Part shown: piece by piece, positions 18,606-26,841 of the stretch
How the letters are laid out: each line of letters begins with the position of its first letter
Position numbering within the stretch: the first letter of the stretch is position 1
Origin: Hoeflea sp.
Lineage (GTDB): Bacteria; Pseudomonadota; Alphaproteobacteria; Rhizobiales; Rhizobiaceae
NCBI RefSeq assembly: GCF_002733955.1
Contig: NZ_NVXQ01000001.1
Span: 372,001 to 436,000, forward strand
DNA length: 64,000 nucleotides
Direction of reading: 5' to 3'
Made by a program: the position numbers and the translations under genes
Notes under the pieces: generated by a model
Told to the model about the DNA's origin: nothing
What the model saw: the letters and a program-made list of their open reading frames with translations, nothing else
Databases searched by the model: none

Positions 18606-18760
18606 CGGTACGGGTCTCACTCTCCAAGGGCCTCTTCAGGCGGGTTGCAGAGCTTAACGAGTTGCACGGGAGGAAGTTCCCCGGGGTGCTGCGTAAAAGT
18701 CACGGAACAAGCAGCGTGGTGCCGCGTTGGGAAACATACGCAAACGCCGGAGAAGCCGTG

Positions 18761-19042
18761 ATGAGTGAGCCCCTGTTTGAAATCGAAAGCTGGAGAGGCG
18801 CCTGGTACTACAAGCTTGGTAGCCGCTACACAGGCCCGTTCAAACGCCGGGAAGCTGCGGTTGCGGCGGCACGGGTGGAAGTCGATCCGCTCCTGGCGCC
18901 GAAGAGCTCGAGCCTGCGCGCCTCACTTGCGGGGCAGCGTCCGTCTGATTTGAATGGTCGCGGCATTGACAGCGGGAAGCCCGAGCACCCATTCTCTTTG
19001 GGAATGAGCTTCAGGATACCAGGCGTCGGAGGGCACGCGTGA
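18761..19042 (+). CDS. Small uncharacterised protein
   Basis: I do not recognise this 93-residue protein. It begins MSEPLFEIESWRGAWYYKLG, then SRYTGPFKRREAAVAAA, which could form a small WxxW-type beta unit plus a helix; the rest is low in structure. There is no signal or membrane segment. The ATG at 18761 has CGGAGAAG before it. The same frame is open to a TTG at 18662, which I consider non-coding. Its stop overlaps the GTG start of the EEP enzyme (GTGA), which supports it being a real, co-translated gene. Confidence 0.55.
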   Translation: MSEPLFEIESWRGAWYYKLGSRYTGPFKRREAAVAAARVEVDPLLAPKSSSLRASLAGQRPSDLNGRGIDSGKPEHPFSLGMSFRIPGVGGHA

Positions 19043-20121
19043 TCGCAGCTATTCTATTTCTGCTTGCCGCAGTCTGCTTGGTGGCGAGCCTGCTGCCGTT
19101 GCTTCCTTTTGGCCATGGCCTGATCCGCTCGTTTGATTTCGGCCGGTTGCAGGCCATTGGCGTTTCCTCACTTGTTATCCTGGCAGTGCTGGTTGTTGGC
19201 CTGAATTCAATGAGCCTGATCGCTGCTGCGGCGATGGCTGCCGTGGCTGTCGTCATTCAACTTGTTTACGTGGTTCGCTTTACCCCCTTGTGGCCCGTCC
19301 AGACAGTGCGGTTCGAGGGTGACAGCCAGAGCGAGCCCACGATTTCCGTGCTGGCTTGCAACGTCAAACAAGGCAACCGCGACTACCAAAAGGTGATCGA
19401 TCTGATTGAAGAGCGTGAGCCCGATGTCGCGATTTTCATGGAGACAGACAAAGGCTGGGCCGATGCTCTAAGGGCAAGTCTTTCAAAATTTCGCGAACGG
19501 ATCGAGCAGCCTCAGGATAACAGCTATGGCATGATCCTCGCCAGTCGCCTCAAGCTTGGCGAGCACGAAGTGCGGTTCCTGCTCAACGATGAGGTGCCAA
19601 GCATCCACTGCGTGGCGGAATTACCGGGCGGACGGGAGATCAGGATAATTGCTGTGCATCCAGAACCGCCGGTGCCGACCCGCGACACGCTCGGGCGGGA
19701 TGCGGAGATCCTGGTTGCGGCCAAGCATGCGCGCGATGAGCCGTTGCCAGTCATCGTGACCGGAGACCTCAACGATGTGGCCTGGTCGCGCACGACGCGA
19801 CGGTTCCTGCGGATTTCGGGTTTGCTCGATCCACGCCAGGGCCGCGGCATGTACAATACGTTTGACGCCCGGCGCTGGTATCTGCGCTGGCCGCTTGACC
19901 ATGTTTTTCACTCGCAGGATTTCGAGCTGGTTTCGATCGAGCGGCAGAAATTTGTCGGATCTGATCATTTTCCAATGTTTTACCGGCTGGCACTCACCTC
20001 TCGCAATGCCAATCAACCATCCCCGTCTCCGTCGCGGGATGACTATGATGAAGCCGAGGAAGCCGTTGAGGTGGAAAGCAATCGGTCCCGGAAGCCGGCA
20101 GGCAGTGACTGGGAATCCTGA
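19039..20121 (+). CDS. Membrane-anchored endonuclease/exonuclease/phosphatase family protein
   Basis: A 360-residue protein with two to three N-terminal membrane segments (about residues 2-25, 36-55 and 57-80) followed by an EEP-fold catalytic domain. Catalytic features are the glutamate in AIFMETDKGW (around residue 135), VTGDLNDVAWS (around 240) and the terminal SDHFPMFYRL (around 315). Members of this membrane-anchored group act on phosphodiesters in the periplasm; nuclease or lipid phosphodiesterase activity cannot be separated by sequence. A charged tail rich in Asp, Glu and Ser follows residue 325. GTG start overlaps the small gene upstream. Confidence 0.82.
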   Translation: MIAAILFLLAAVCLVASLLPLLPFGHGLIRSFDFGRLQAIGVSSLVILAVLVVGLNSMSLIAAAAMAAVAVVIQLVYVVRFTPLWPVQTVRFEGDSQSEPTISVLACNVKQGNRDYQKVIDLIEEREPDVAIFMETDKGWADALRASLSKFRERIEQPQDNSYGMILASRLKLGEHEVRFLLNDEVPSIHCVAELPGGREIRIIAVHPEPPVPTRDTLGRDAEILVAAKHARDEPLPVIVTGDLNDVAWSRTTRRFLRISGLLDPRQGRGMYNTFDARRWYLRWPLDHVFHSQDFELVSIERQKFVGSDHFPMFYRLALTSRNANQPSPSPSRDDYDEAEEAVEVESNRSRKPAGSDWES

Positions 20122-20205
20122 GGTGACAGTGCAAGCGAATCCGCTTCCTGACGAGCCGGAAACGCCGGCTGCCGCAGCACCTGTCTTTTTTATGGGAGCG
20201 CAGCG

Positions 20206-21012
20206 ATGAACTGGATCTTGTTGGTAGCAGGCATCATCATCCTGGCCACGGTCGCGCTCGACATTGCCTACACGACGGTCAGCGCCAATCGCTCGGGCCC
20301 CATTACCCATAAGATAGCCACCAGCCTGTGGCGCTGCTTCACACTGATCGCCCGGTTTTCGAGGCGGGGAATCGGGTTGCGCTTTGCCGGTCCGTTCGTG
20401 ATGAGCGGCCTGGCGCTGTGCTGGATCGCCATGACCTCGATTGGCTGGTTGCTGATCTTTCGCAGTGATCCGGACGGCCTGGTTATGAAATCAGGCGAAC
20501 CTGCCAACTGGTTGCAAAGCTACGCTTTCATTGGCAGTGCCTTGTCGACCGTCGGCTCGTCCAATGTTCAGGCAGCTACTGCGATATGGGACAACCTGGC
20601 GATGCTCGCAGCGGTCAACGGGATGATCGTACTCACCCTTTCGGTCACATTCGTTCTCAATGTGACCCAGACAGTGGCAGCCGGACGCAGCTTTTCCGCT
20701 CTCATTGGCGTGCGGGATCCGGCTGATGCGGCAAATGATGATTTGTTGATGCCGGCATTGGCCAACATCTGCACCAAATTGAATGCCACACCTTTGGCGC
20801 TCTACTACACGCCCCTGCATCATGAAAGAAGTGTGCCGCTCAGCCTCAAATGGCTGGCGGAGCGTGTCTCCGGGGACACGCCGAGAGCGCGCAATTATCG
20901 CCAGCTTCTGCGCGAGCTGCCATATCTGGACATCGACGCGGAGGCTGACCCGGATCAGTTCCTCACGGCTATGGACGAATGGGCCTCGCGCTACACCATC
21001 GACAGCCGCTGA
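20206..21012 (+). CDS. Potassium-channel-like membrane protein with a degenerate filter
   Basis: A 268-residue membrane protein with helices near residues 4-24, 62-86 and 130-155 and a re-entrant-looking loop at FIGSALSTVGSSNVQAAT (around 107-124). Placement and the STVG motif resemble the pore loop of two-helix ion channels. The canonical TVGYG filter is absent, reading TVGSS, so selectivity is uncertain. The C-terminal 110 residues are soluble and end DEWASRYTIDSR. The ATG at 20206 follows GGGAGCG. It may be co-transcribed with the EEP enzyme 84 bp upstream. Confidence 0.6.
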   Translation: MNWILLVAGIIILATVALDIAYTTVSANRSGPITHKIATSLWRCFTLIARFSRRGIGLRFAGPFVMSGLALCWIAMTSIGWLLIFRSDPDGLVMKSGEPANWLQSYAFIGSALSTVGSSNVQAATAIWDNLAMLAAVNGMIVLTLSVTFVLNVTQTVAAGRSFSALIGVRDPADAANDDLLMPALANICTKLNATPLALYYTPLHHERSVPLSLKWLAERVSGDTPRARNYRQLLRELPYLDIDAEADPDQFLTAMDEWASRYTIDSR

Positions 21013-21027
21013 GCGAAAATTGAGGGA

Positions 21028-21073
21028 CTGCAGACCGGGCGCCGGGGCCGGCGCACCGGTCAACAGTCTGCAG
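21028..21073. terminator. Candidate two-way terminator between convergent genes
   Basis: CTGCAGAC (21028-21035) pairs with GTCTGCAG (21066-21073), and inside it GCGCCGG (21039-21045) pairs with CCGGCGC (21048-21054). This nested, very GC-rich structure fills the gap between the channel-like gene and gabD. There is no clear T-run on either side, so termination is inferred from position. Confidence 0.4.
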
Positions 21074-21074
21074 C

Positions 21075-22553
21075 TCAGATGCCGCCGAGGCAGAGATACT
21101 TGATCTGCAGATAGTCATCGATGCCGTATTTCGAGCCTTCGCGGCCCTGGCCGGATTGCTTGACGCCACCGAACGGCGCGACTTCGGTCGAGATAAGGCC
21201 CGTGTTGACACCGACCATGCCATATTCCAGCGCCTCGGCCACGCGCCAGACCTTGGTCAGGTCGTTGGCATAGAAATAGGACGCAAGGCCGAAGATGGTG
21301 TCGTTGGCCTGTTCGATCACGTCTTCCACGGTGTCGAACTTGAACAGCGGCGCCACCGGGCCAAAGGTTTCGTCGCCGGCCACCTGCATGTCGCGGGTCA
21401 CCCCGGTGAGGATGGTTGGCTCGAAGAACGTGCCGCCCAGATCGTGGCGCTTGCCACCGGTCAAAACCTTGGCGCCCTTCGACTTGGCGTCTTCGATGTG
21501 CTCGACAACCTTGGTCACCGCGTCTTCGCTGATCAGCGGACCGGTGGTCACGCCATCGCCGAAGCCGTCGCCGATCTTCATCTTGCCGACAGCCGCGGCG
21601 AGTTTCTCGGCGAAGGCGTCATAGACGCCGGCCTGGACATAGATCCGGTTGGCGCAGACGCAGGTCTGGCCGTTGTTGCGGTATTTCGAGATCATCGCGC
21701 CCTCGACCGCGGCATCGAGATCGGCGTCGTCGAAGACGATGAACGGCGCATTGCCGCCAAGCTCCATCGAGGTTTTCTTGATCTGGTCAGCCGACTGGCG
21801 CATCAGGATGCGGCCGACTTCGGTCGAGCCGGTAAACGTGATCTTGCGCACCTTGTCGTTGGAGCAGAATTCCTGGCCGATCGCAGCACTCGATTTCGAG
21901 GTGATCACGCTGAGCAGGCCCTTGGGCAGACCGGCCTCTTCGGCAAGCTTTGCCATCGCCAGGGCGGACAGCGGGGTTTCCGCAGCAGGCTTGGCGACGA
22001 AGGCGCAGCCGACGGCCAGCGCCGGTCCGAGCTTGCGGGCGATCATCGCGTTGGGGAAGTTCCACGGCGTGATCGAGGCAACCACGCCGACGGGCTGCTT
22101 CATCACGATGATGCGCTTGTCGGGCTGATGACCGGGAATGGTGTCGCCATAGACCCGCTTGGCTTCTTCGGCAAACCACTCGATGAAGCTGGCGCCATAT
22201 AGAATCTCGCCCTTGGCTTCCGGCAGCGGCTTGCCCATCTCGGCGGTCAGGATCGCACCCAGATCATCGGCATTGGCCACCATCAGGTCGTAAAGCTTGC
22301 GCAAAACGGCGCTGCGTTCCTTGCCGGTTTTTGCGGCCCAGTCCTTCTGCGCCACATAGGCTGCATCGATTGAGGCCCTGGTTTCCTCGACGCCGAGGTC
22401 GGGAAGCGCGGTGATCAGCTCCCCGGTCGACGGATTGAGGACGTCAAAGGTCTTGCCGCTCGGTGCGGTTTTCATCCAGGAGCCGGCGACATAGGCCGAG
22501 GTCACGAGAAGGCTTGGGTCTTTCAGCATCTCTGCGAGGGGTTTGCTGGTCAT
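21075..22553 (-). CDS. gabD: NAD(P)-dependent succinate-semialdehyde dehydrogenase
   Basis: Oxidises succinate semialdehyde to succinate, the second half of GABA degradation. The 492-residue aldehyde dehydrogenase shows SITPWNFPNAMIARKLGPAL (around residue 160), the cofactor loop FTGSTEVGRILM (around 238), the catalytic glutamate in ELGGNAPFIVFDDAD (around 265) and the catalytic cysteine in NNGQTCVCANRIYV (around 299). The C-terminus ends YLQIKYLCLGGI as in GabD proteins. It normally pairs with gabT. Only the tail of a gabT-like gene remains upstream, overlapping this ATG as ATGA. Confidence 0.92.
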   Translation of the reverse strand: MTSKPLAEMLKDPSLLVTSAYVAGSWMKTAPSGKTFDVLNPSTGELITALPDLGVEETRASIDAAYVAQKDWAAKTGKERSAVLRKLYDLMVANADDLGAILTAEMGKPLPEAKGEILYGASFIEWFAEEAKRVYGDTIPGHQPDKRIIVMKQPVGVVASITPWNFPNAMIARKLGPALAVGCAFVAKPAAETPLSALAMAKLAEEAGLPKGLLSVITSKSSAAIGQEFCSNDKVRKITFTGSTEVGRILMRQSADQIKKTSMELGGNAPFIVFDDADLDAAVEGAMISKYRNNGQTCVCANRIYVQAGVYDAFAEKLAAAVGKMKIGDGFGDGVTTGPLISEDAVTKVVEHIEDAKSKGAKVLTGGKRHDLGGTFFEPTILTGVTRDMQVAGDETFGPVAPLFKFDTVEDVIEQANDTIFGLASYFYANDLTKVWRVAEALEYGMVGVNTGLISTEVAPFGGVKQSGQGREGSKYGIDDYLQIKYLCLGGI

Positions 22554-22682
22554 GAGGCAGTGGCTCCAATATCTAGATGAACGTCACGTATGGACGCTTC
22601 GACAAGGTCCGACAAAGAACGAATGACATTGGCATAGACGCCGCAGGCAAGAAGGATCAAGCCCTTTTCCCACGCGTGGGCG
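22550..22682 (-). pseudogene. gabT: Remnant of 4-aminobutyrate aminotransferase (C-terminus only)
   Basis: The minus-strand frame reads WEKGLILLACGVYANVIRSL followed by about 20 further residues to a TGA stop that overlaps the gabD start. The first part matches the conserved C-terminal GabT stretch (KGLILLSCG-x-Y-x-NV-x-R), while the cofactor-binding body of the enzyme (about 380 residues) is absent. The 130 bases up to the beta-mannosidase stop contain no further homology that I can see. The ATGA overlap is typical of an intact gabT-gabD operon, so a deletion that joined the mannosidase region to the gabT tail is likely. Confidence 0.7.
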
Positions 22683-22814
22683 CTGTGGCCGTGCAAAGTC
22701 GTGGCTCCGCATGCCGGTTTTGACAGCGAAGCATGGTCCGGGATTGCCGGTCCGCTCTCGTTGGTGGTTGAGCTTGCGCTGCGCAATGCCGTCACGGCTA
22801 CCAAATTTGTGTCG

Positions 22815-25262
22815 TCAAAGATGCCTGATCTTCACATCGCCATGCACCCCGCCACGGGCGCGGCTGCGATGCACCACTTTCGGGACACCCGGAAGCAGGG
22901 TGAAGCCGTTGTCCGACCAGATATCCGAGCCGCCATGATCCAGCGTGACGAAAAGCGCTGGCCGTTCCGCGGTCAGCGAGATGCTGTCGCCATCGTCTTC
23001 GACATGGATGTTGGGATCTGCGAAGCGGTAGTCCTTCGGACGCAGCGGCAGGTAGTCGTTTTCTCCCGTGTGCAAGCCCTCGGCATCCTGCCAGCTGAAC
23101 GTGAGGAACTCGTCTTCGCCAAGGGTGCCGCAGGGAATCCGGGCGATTTCCACCGCGCCATCGGTCGGGCAGGGGCGGGCCCACACCCCGGCCTCGGCCA
23201 TTCCGCCTGTTACGGACACCCGGCATGCGGTGGCATGCAGGTGCACCGTCTCGGGTGTGTCATTGACCGCCCAGAGCACGATATCGCCGGTTTTGTCGTC
23301 GGGTTGTGCCGTTACCAGCACCGGGGCGTAGAACTTGCGCGCCAGGTAATGGGTGAGTTTCCAGCCGCCGCCATATTCCAGCGACGCCCAGCTCGCCACC
23401 GGCCAGGTGTCATTGAGCTGCCAGTAGAGCGTGCCCATGCAGCGTGGCTTGGCCGAGCGCCAGAACTCGATTGCAGTCTTCATCGCCAGCGCCTGGCTGA
23501 CCTGGCTGAGCCAGGTCATGTCCTCGAATTTCTCGGGAAAGCGGAAATAGCGCGCCAGCGTCTCGACGATGCGGCTGTTGCCGCCGGGATTGCGCTGGTG
23601 CACATCCATGACACGTGAGGAGACATTGCGGTCGTCTTCCTCGGTGAAACTCCCGATGAGCCGGTTGGAGGGAAAGGACTGGAACCCGAATTCCGAGCAG
23701 AAGCGCGGCTGGACGCTGCGATAGTGCTCGAAATCCTTTGACGAGTGCCAGACATCCCAGAAGTGCATGTCGCCGGACGTGTCGTCGTGCCAGCCGTCGC
23801 CGAAGTTGAGCCGGCCGACCGAAGGCGAAGACGGCCAGAAGCCGACATCCGGCTGCGCTTCGGCAATGGCGTCTTCAAGCGCCATGTTCAGCCGCGCATA
23901 GACGGCGAGATAATGGTCTCGGTTGGCCTTGCTTTCCTCGAACCAGCTGAGCGCCCCGATCACTTCATTGTCGCCGCACCACAAGGCGATGCAGGGCTGC
24001 GACGACAATCGCCGGATCTGCTGCTGTGCCTCAAACCGCACCGAGTTGAGCCAGTCGTGATCATGCGCGGGATAGAGATTGCAGGCGAACATGAAGTCCT
24101 GCCAGACCATCAGCCCCAGCTCGGAGCACATGTCGTAAAACCAGTCCGGTTCGTACTGGCCGCCGCCCCAGACCCGGATCATGTTCATGTTGGCCTCGAC
24201 CGCCGAGGTCAGCAGGTCACGCACGGCTTCCGGCGTGGCCCGTGCCGGCAATGCGTCGGCGGGAATCCAGTTGGCGCCGCGCATGAAGATCTCGCGACCG
24301 TTGACCTTGAACGCAAACCGGTTACCGGTCTCATCGGCGTCGGTGACAAGCTCGACCTGCCGCAGCCCGATCCGCAATGTCCGGTGCTCTGCGCCAAATC
24401 GCAGCTTGAGGTCATACAGGTGCTGGTCTCCGTGACCGGCCGGCCACCACAGCTGCGGAGCCTCGATCTTCACGGTCATCCGTGTCGATCCCGCACCCGG
24501 CCAGACGGGGGCTGAGTGGCGCACCGTCTGGTGGTCGCAAACAAGCTCGGCCTCCACCATGCCTGCTTCGAACCCGGTGTAGTGCAGATCGACTTCCAGC
24601 GTGACGGAACCGCCCTGGTGCTGCTGGCGCACCATCACGTCGTCGAGCCGGGCAACGGTGCTGCGCTTCAGCGTCACAGGCCCGCACAGGCCCAGCGGAG
24701 ACAGGGCGATGTTCCAGTCCCATCCGGCGTCGCACTGCGGCTTGCGCAGGAAATTGTAATGCGGCAGCCGGTTGTTCCACGCGATATAGGGCACCGTGTA
24801 GGGCGAGGAAGCGGCGAGGCGCTTGGCTTCAGCAGAGTTCGAACGGAAGATCACCTTCAGGCAATTCCGGCCTGTCGTCAGAGCGTCGCCCGCCTCAAAG
24901 TCATGCCGCAGGAAGCGGTTTGCGGCCTTTCCGAGAAGCACGTCATTCAACCAGACTTCGGCGACGCAATCGATGCCGTCAAAGCTCAGTGTCCATTGCC
25001 CGGCCTGTTTCGAGGCGAGATCGAAGTCCAGCCTCGCCGTCCATTCGCTTTCGTGCACCCAGTCCAGCGAGGTTTCGCTGTCGCGCCAGTAGGGATCACC
25101 AATCAACCCGGCATCAAGCAATGCCGAATGCACATCGCCCGGAACCGGCAATGGCACGTGGTTCGCTCCGTTGCTCACGCTCCATCCCTGCGACAGGTCG
25201 ATCCTGTCCGCGCTTGCCTCCGAGCTGTCCGTCCTGCCCATCTTGCCCCCCATGAACCGCAC
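22815..25262 (-). CDS. Glycoside hydrolase family 2, beta-mannosidase-type
   Basis: An 815-residue GH2 enzyme predicted to release terminal beta-mannose from manno-oligosaccharides. It has an N-terminal jelly-roll domain (VPGDVHSALLDAGLIGDPYW around residue 40-60, typical of beta-mannosidases), immunoglobulin-like domains, then a TIM barrel with NMNMIRVWGGGQYE (around 356). The acid/base glutamate is in ALWCGDNEVIG (around 424) and the nucleophile glutamate in RFCSEFGFQSFPS (around 520). No signal peptide is clear, so it is probably cytoplasmic. The start could be the ATG at 25262 or one of two internal ATGs within the next 20 bases. No transporter for manno-oligosaccharides adjoins it. Confidence 0.88.
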   Translation of the reverse strand: MRFMGGKMGRTDSSEASADRIDLSQGWSVSNGANHVPLPVPGDVHSALLDAGLIGDPYWRDSETSLDWVHESEWTARLDFDLASKQAGQWTLSFDGIDCVAEVWLNDVLLGKAANRFLRHDFEAGDALTTGRNCLKVIFRSNSAEAKRLAASSPYTVPYIAWNNRLPHYNFLRKPQCDAGWDWNIALSPLGLCGPVTLKRSTVARLDDVMVRQQHQGGSVTLEVDLHYTGFEAGMVEAELVCDHQTVRHSAPVWPGAGSTRMTVKIEAPQLWWPAGHGDQHLYDLKLRFGAEHRTLRIGLRQVELVTDADETGNRFAFKVNGREIFMRGANWIPADALPARATPEAVRDLLTSAVEANMNMIRVWGGGQYEPDWFYDMCSELGLMVWQDFMFACNLYPAHDHDWLNSVRFEAQQQIRRLSSQPCIALWCGDNEVIGALSWFEESKANRDHYLAVYARLNMALEDAIAEAQPDVGFWPSSPSVGRLNFGDGWHDDTSGDMHFWDVWHSSKDFEHYRSVQPRFCSEFGFQSFPSNRLIGSFTEEDDRNVSSRVMDVHQRNPGGNSRIVETLARYFRFPEKFEDMTWLSQVSQALAMKTAIEFWRSAKPRCMGTLYWQLNDTWPVASWASLEYGGGWKLTHYLARKFYAPVLVTAQPDDKTGDIVLWAVNDTPETVHLHATACRVSVTGGMAEAGVWARPCPTDGAVEIARIPCGTLGEDEFLTFSWQDAEGLHTGENDYLPLRPKDYRFADPNIHVEDDGDSISLTAERPALFVTLDHGGSDIWSDNGFTLLPGVPKVVHRSRARGGVHGDVKIRHL

Positions 25263-25461
25263 TTTGTTGTGGGATCGATGTCACGTCACGCCGCTCTCGG
25301 CAAGGTCTTGCCGGTTCAGTTCTGTCCTCGGGATGTCCGTGCCTGGAAGCGGAGACCAAGTTTGAATTGACGCGAAAGGGTTTGTCGGGCTTGATTTATC
25401 TCAGTGGTTGTTTTGTTCCGGCTAGATAGTCAACGGACCGCAATCTCAAACGGAAAACAGC

Positions 25462-25947
25462 ATGCGCAGAATAGCCTTATATCTGTTTTTGATTCCAATC
25501 ACGCTTTGCGGGGTTGCCGAGGCTATGGACTGGCGGCACTACCAGAACGCCCGTTTTGGTACCAGTGCGGAAGTTCCAGACGGCTTCACGCTCATGCCTC
25601 CACCGGAGAACGGTGATGGCCAGCGTTTTGAAGCGCCGGACGGTGGCACCATCAGCATCTACGGGGCCTTTGATTTCACGTCCGGTCTAAGCGAGTACCG
25701 CGCTTTCTCGCGGCAGGTGCTGGAAGAGAACGGGTGGAGGCTCACCTATACGCCCTCTGGTGACAACTGGTTTGTGCTCTCCGGCATCAGCAACGGGCAG
25801 ATCCTCTATCAACGCGTCGAGCGGCCCGCAGGTTGCGCAGGTGACATCCTGCACCACATAGAGTTCCGGTATCCTGCCGAAGACGAAGATATATGGAAAC
25901 CGATTGTCACCCATGGCGCGAGGTCGCTCGACGGCCCCTGCGATTGA
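25462..25947 (+). CDS. Secreted protein of unknown function
   Basis: A 161-residue protein with a clear Sec signal (MRRIALYLFLIPITLCGVAEA, cleavage near residue 21). The mature part begins with an aromatic segment (DWRHYQNARFGTSAEVP) and contains two cysteines near its C-terminal half plus one at the end that could form a disulfide. It resembles the many small periplasmic proteins of alphaproteobacteria that begin with a tyrosine-rich FGTSxxxP motif, but no function can be assigned. About 200 bp of non-coding DNA precede it; the neighbours face the other way. Confidence 0.7.
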   Translation: MRRIALYLFLIPITLCGVAEAMDWRHYQNARFGTSAEVPDGFTLMPPPENGDGQRFEAPDGGTISIYGAFDFTSGLSEYRAFSRQVLEENGWRLTYTPSGDNWFVLSGISNGQILYQRVERPAGCAGDILHHIEFRYPAEDEDIWKPIVTHGARSLDGPCD

Positions 25948-26000
25948 TTAGGAGCTGGCCGCAACCATTCAGTGCTTTGTGATCCGCAATTGTAGGGAAA

Positions 26001-26810
26001 TTACAATTCCCAGGTGGCCCGCGATGGACCCTGGCCCATCATGCGCTCGAGTTCCTGCACGACCGAAAGCAGCTTGGGGCCGACCTCGGACTGCATGCGC
26101 GAGACCGACAGGACATCAGGCATGCCGCCACAGGTGAAGATGACGGGTTCGCTCAGGTCGCGGGAATGGAACGGGACCGCCACCGCATGGATGTTGGCCG
26201 CGAAATACTGGTCGGGGTCCGTGACCACGAAGCCCGCGGTCATGAGCTGGCCGCGCCCGTTGCGGCGAACGTCCTGAGCCCGTTCCGGTGTCAGTCCGCG
26301 GTCACCATCCGCATCGGTCACGGCCTGGTTGAAGCTGTCTTCCGGCAAGGCCGACAAAAAGGCATGACCGGAAGATGTCCCGTTGAAAGGCAGACGGTGC
26401 CCGACCTCAAGCCACACAGACGCAACGCCGCGCGGCCGCCAAGTCTTGACGATCAGCATCTTCTGATGATCCCGCACCAGAAGCAGCGCCAGCGTTCCGG
26501 TCTCATCGGCGAGCCGCTGCATCAGCGGTGCTGACAGGTCGACAAAGGAAATCGACGCGCTTGCCATGTTGCCAAGCGCCAGCAGGGCAGGGCCCGGCCG
26601 GTAGCGGTCATGCCGGCGGGCATGGTTCAGGTAGCCCAGCGATTGCAGCGTGAACGTCAGCCGCGAAACCGTGGATTTCGGGATTCCCGTGCGTTCCGAA
26701 ATCTCGGCATTGCCCAGGCCGTCATCCGAAGGCCGGAAGGCCCGCAGCACGCTCAGCCCACGGGCCAGGGTCGTTGCGAACCTCCGGTCGGTCTCGATTT
26801 CATCAGCCAT
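26001..26810 (-). CDS. IclR family transcriptional regulator
   Basis: A 269-residue regulator with an N-terminal winged helix-turn-helix (residues about 12-70, with GNAEISERTGIPKSTVSRLT) and a C-terminal IclR effector domain (about 85-255). It is the last gene of the leftward TRAP operon, 31 bp after the large permease, so it probably controls that operon and itself. A near-perfect IclR-type operator lies at 29839-29853 before the binding-protein gene. The effector is probably the TRAP substrate or its metabolite. AATTGTA/TACAATT around the stop codon (25988-26008) could form a weak hairpin. Confidence 0.88.
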   Translation of the reverse strand: MADEIETDRRFATTLARGLSVLRAFRPSDDGLGNAEISERTGIPKSTVSRLTFTLQSLGYLNHARRHDRYRPGPALLALGNMASASISFVDLSAPLMQRLADETGTLALLLVRDHQKMLIVKTWRPRGVASVWLEVGHRLPFNGTSSGHAFLSALPEDSFNQAVTDADGDRGLTPERAQDVRRNGRGQLMTAGFVVTDPDQYFAANIHAVAVPFHSRDLSEPVIFTCGGMPDVLSVSRMQSEVGPKLLSVVQELERMMGQGPSRATWEL

Positions 26811-26841
26811 GCTTTTTCTTTCGCTCGTCGACAGACGAAGA

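Noticed and set aside
22701-23618. Plus-strand 305-codon frame between gabT debris and the mannosidase.
   Set aside because: It lies opposite the catalytic domain of the GH2 enzyme and has no homology that I recognise.
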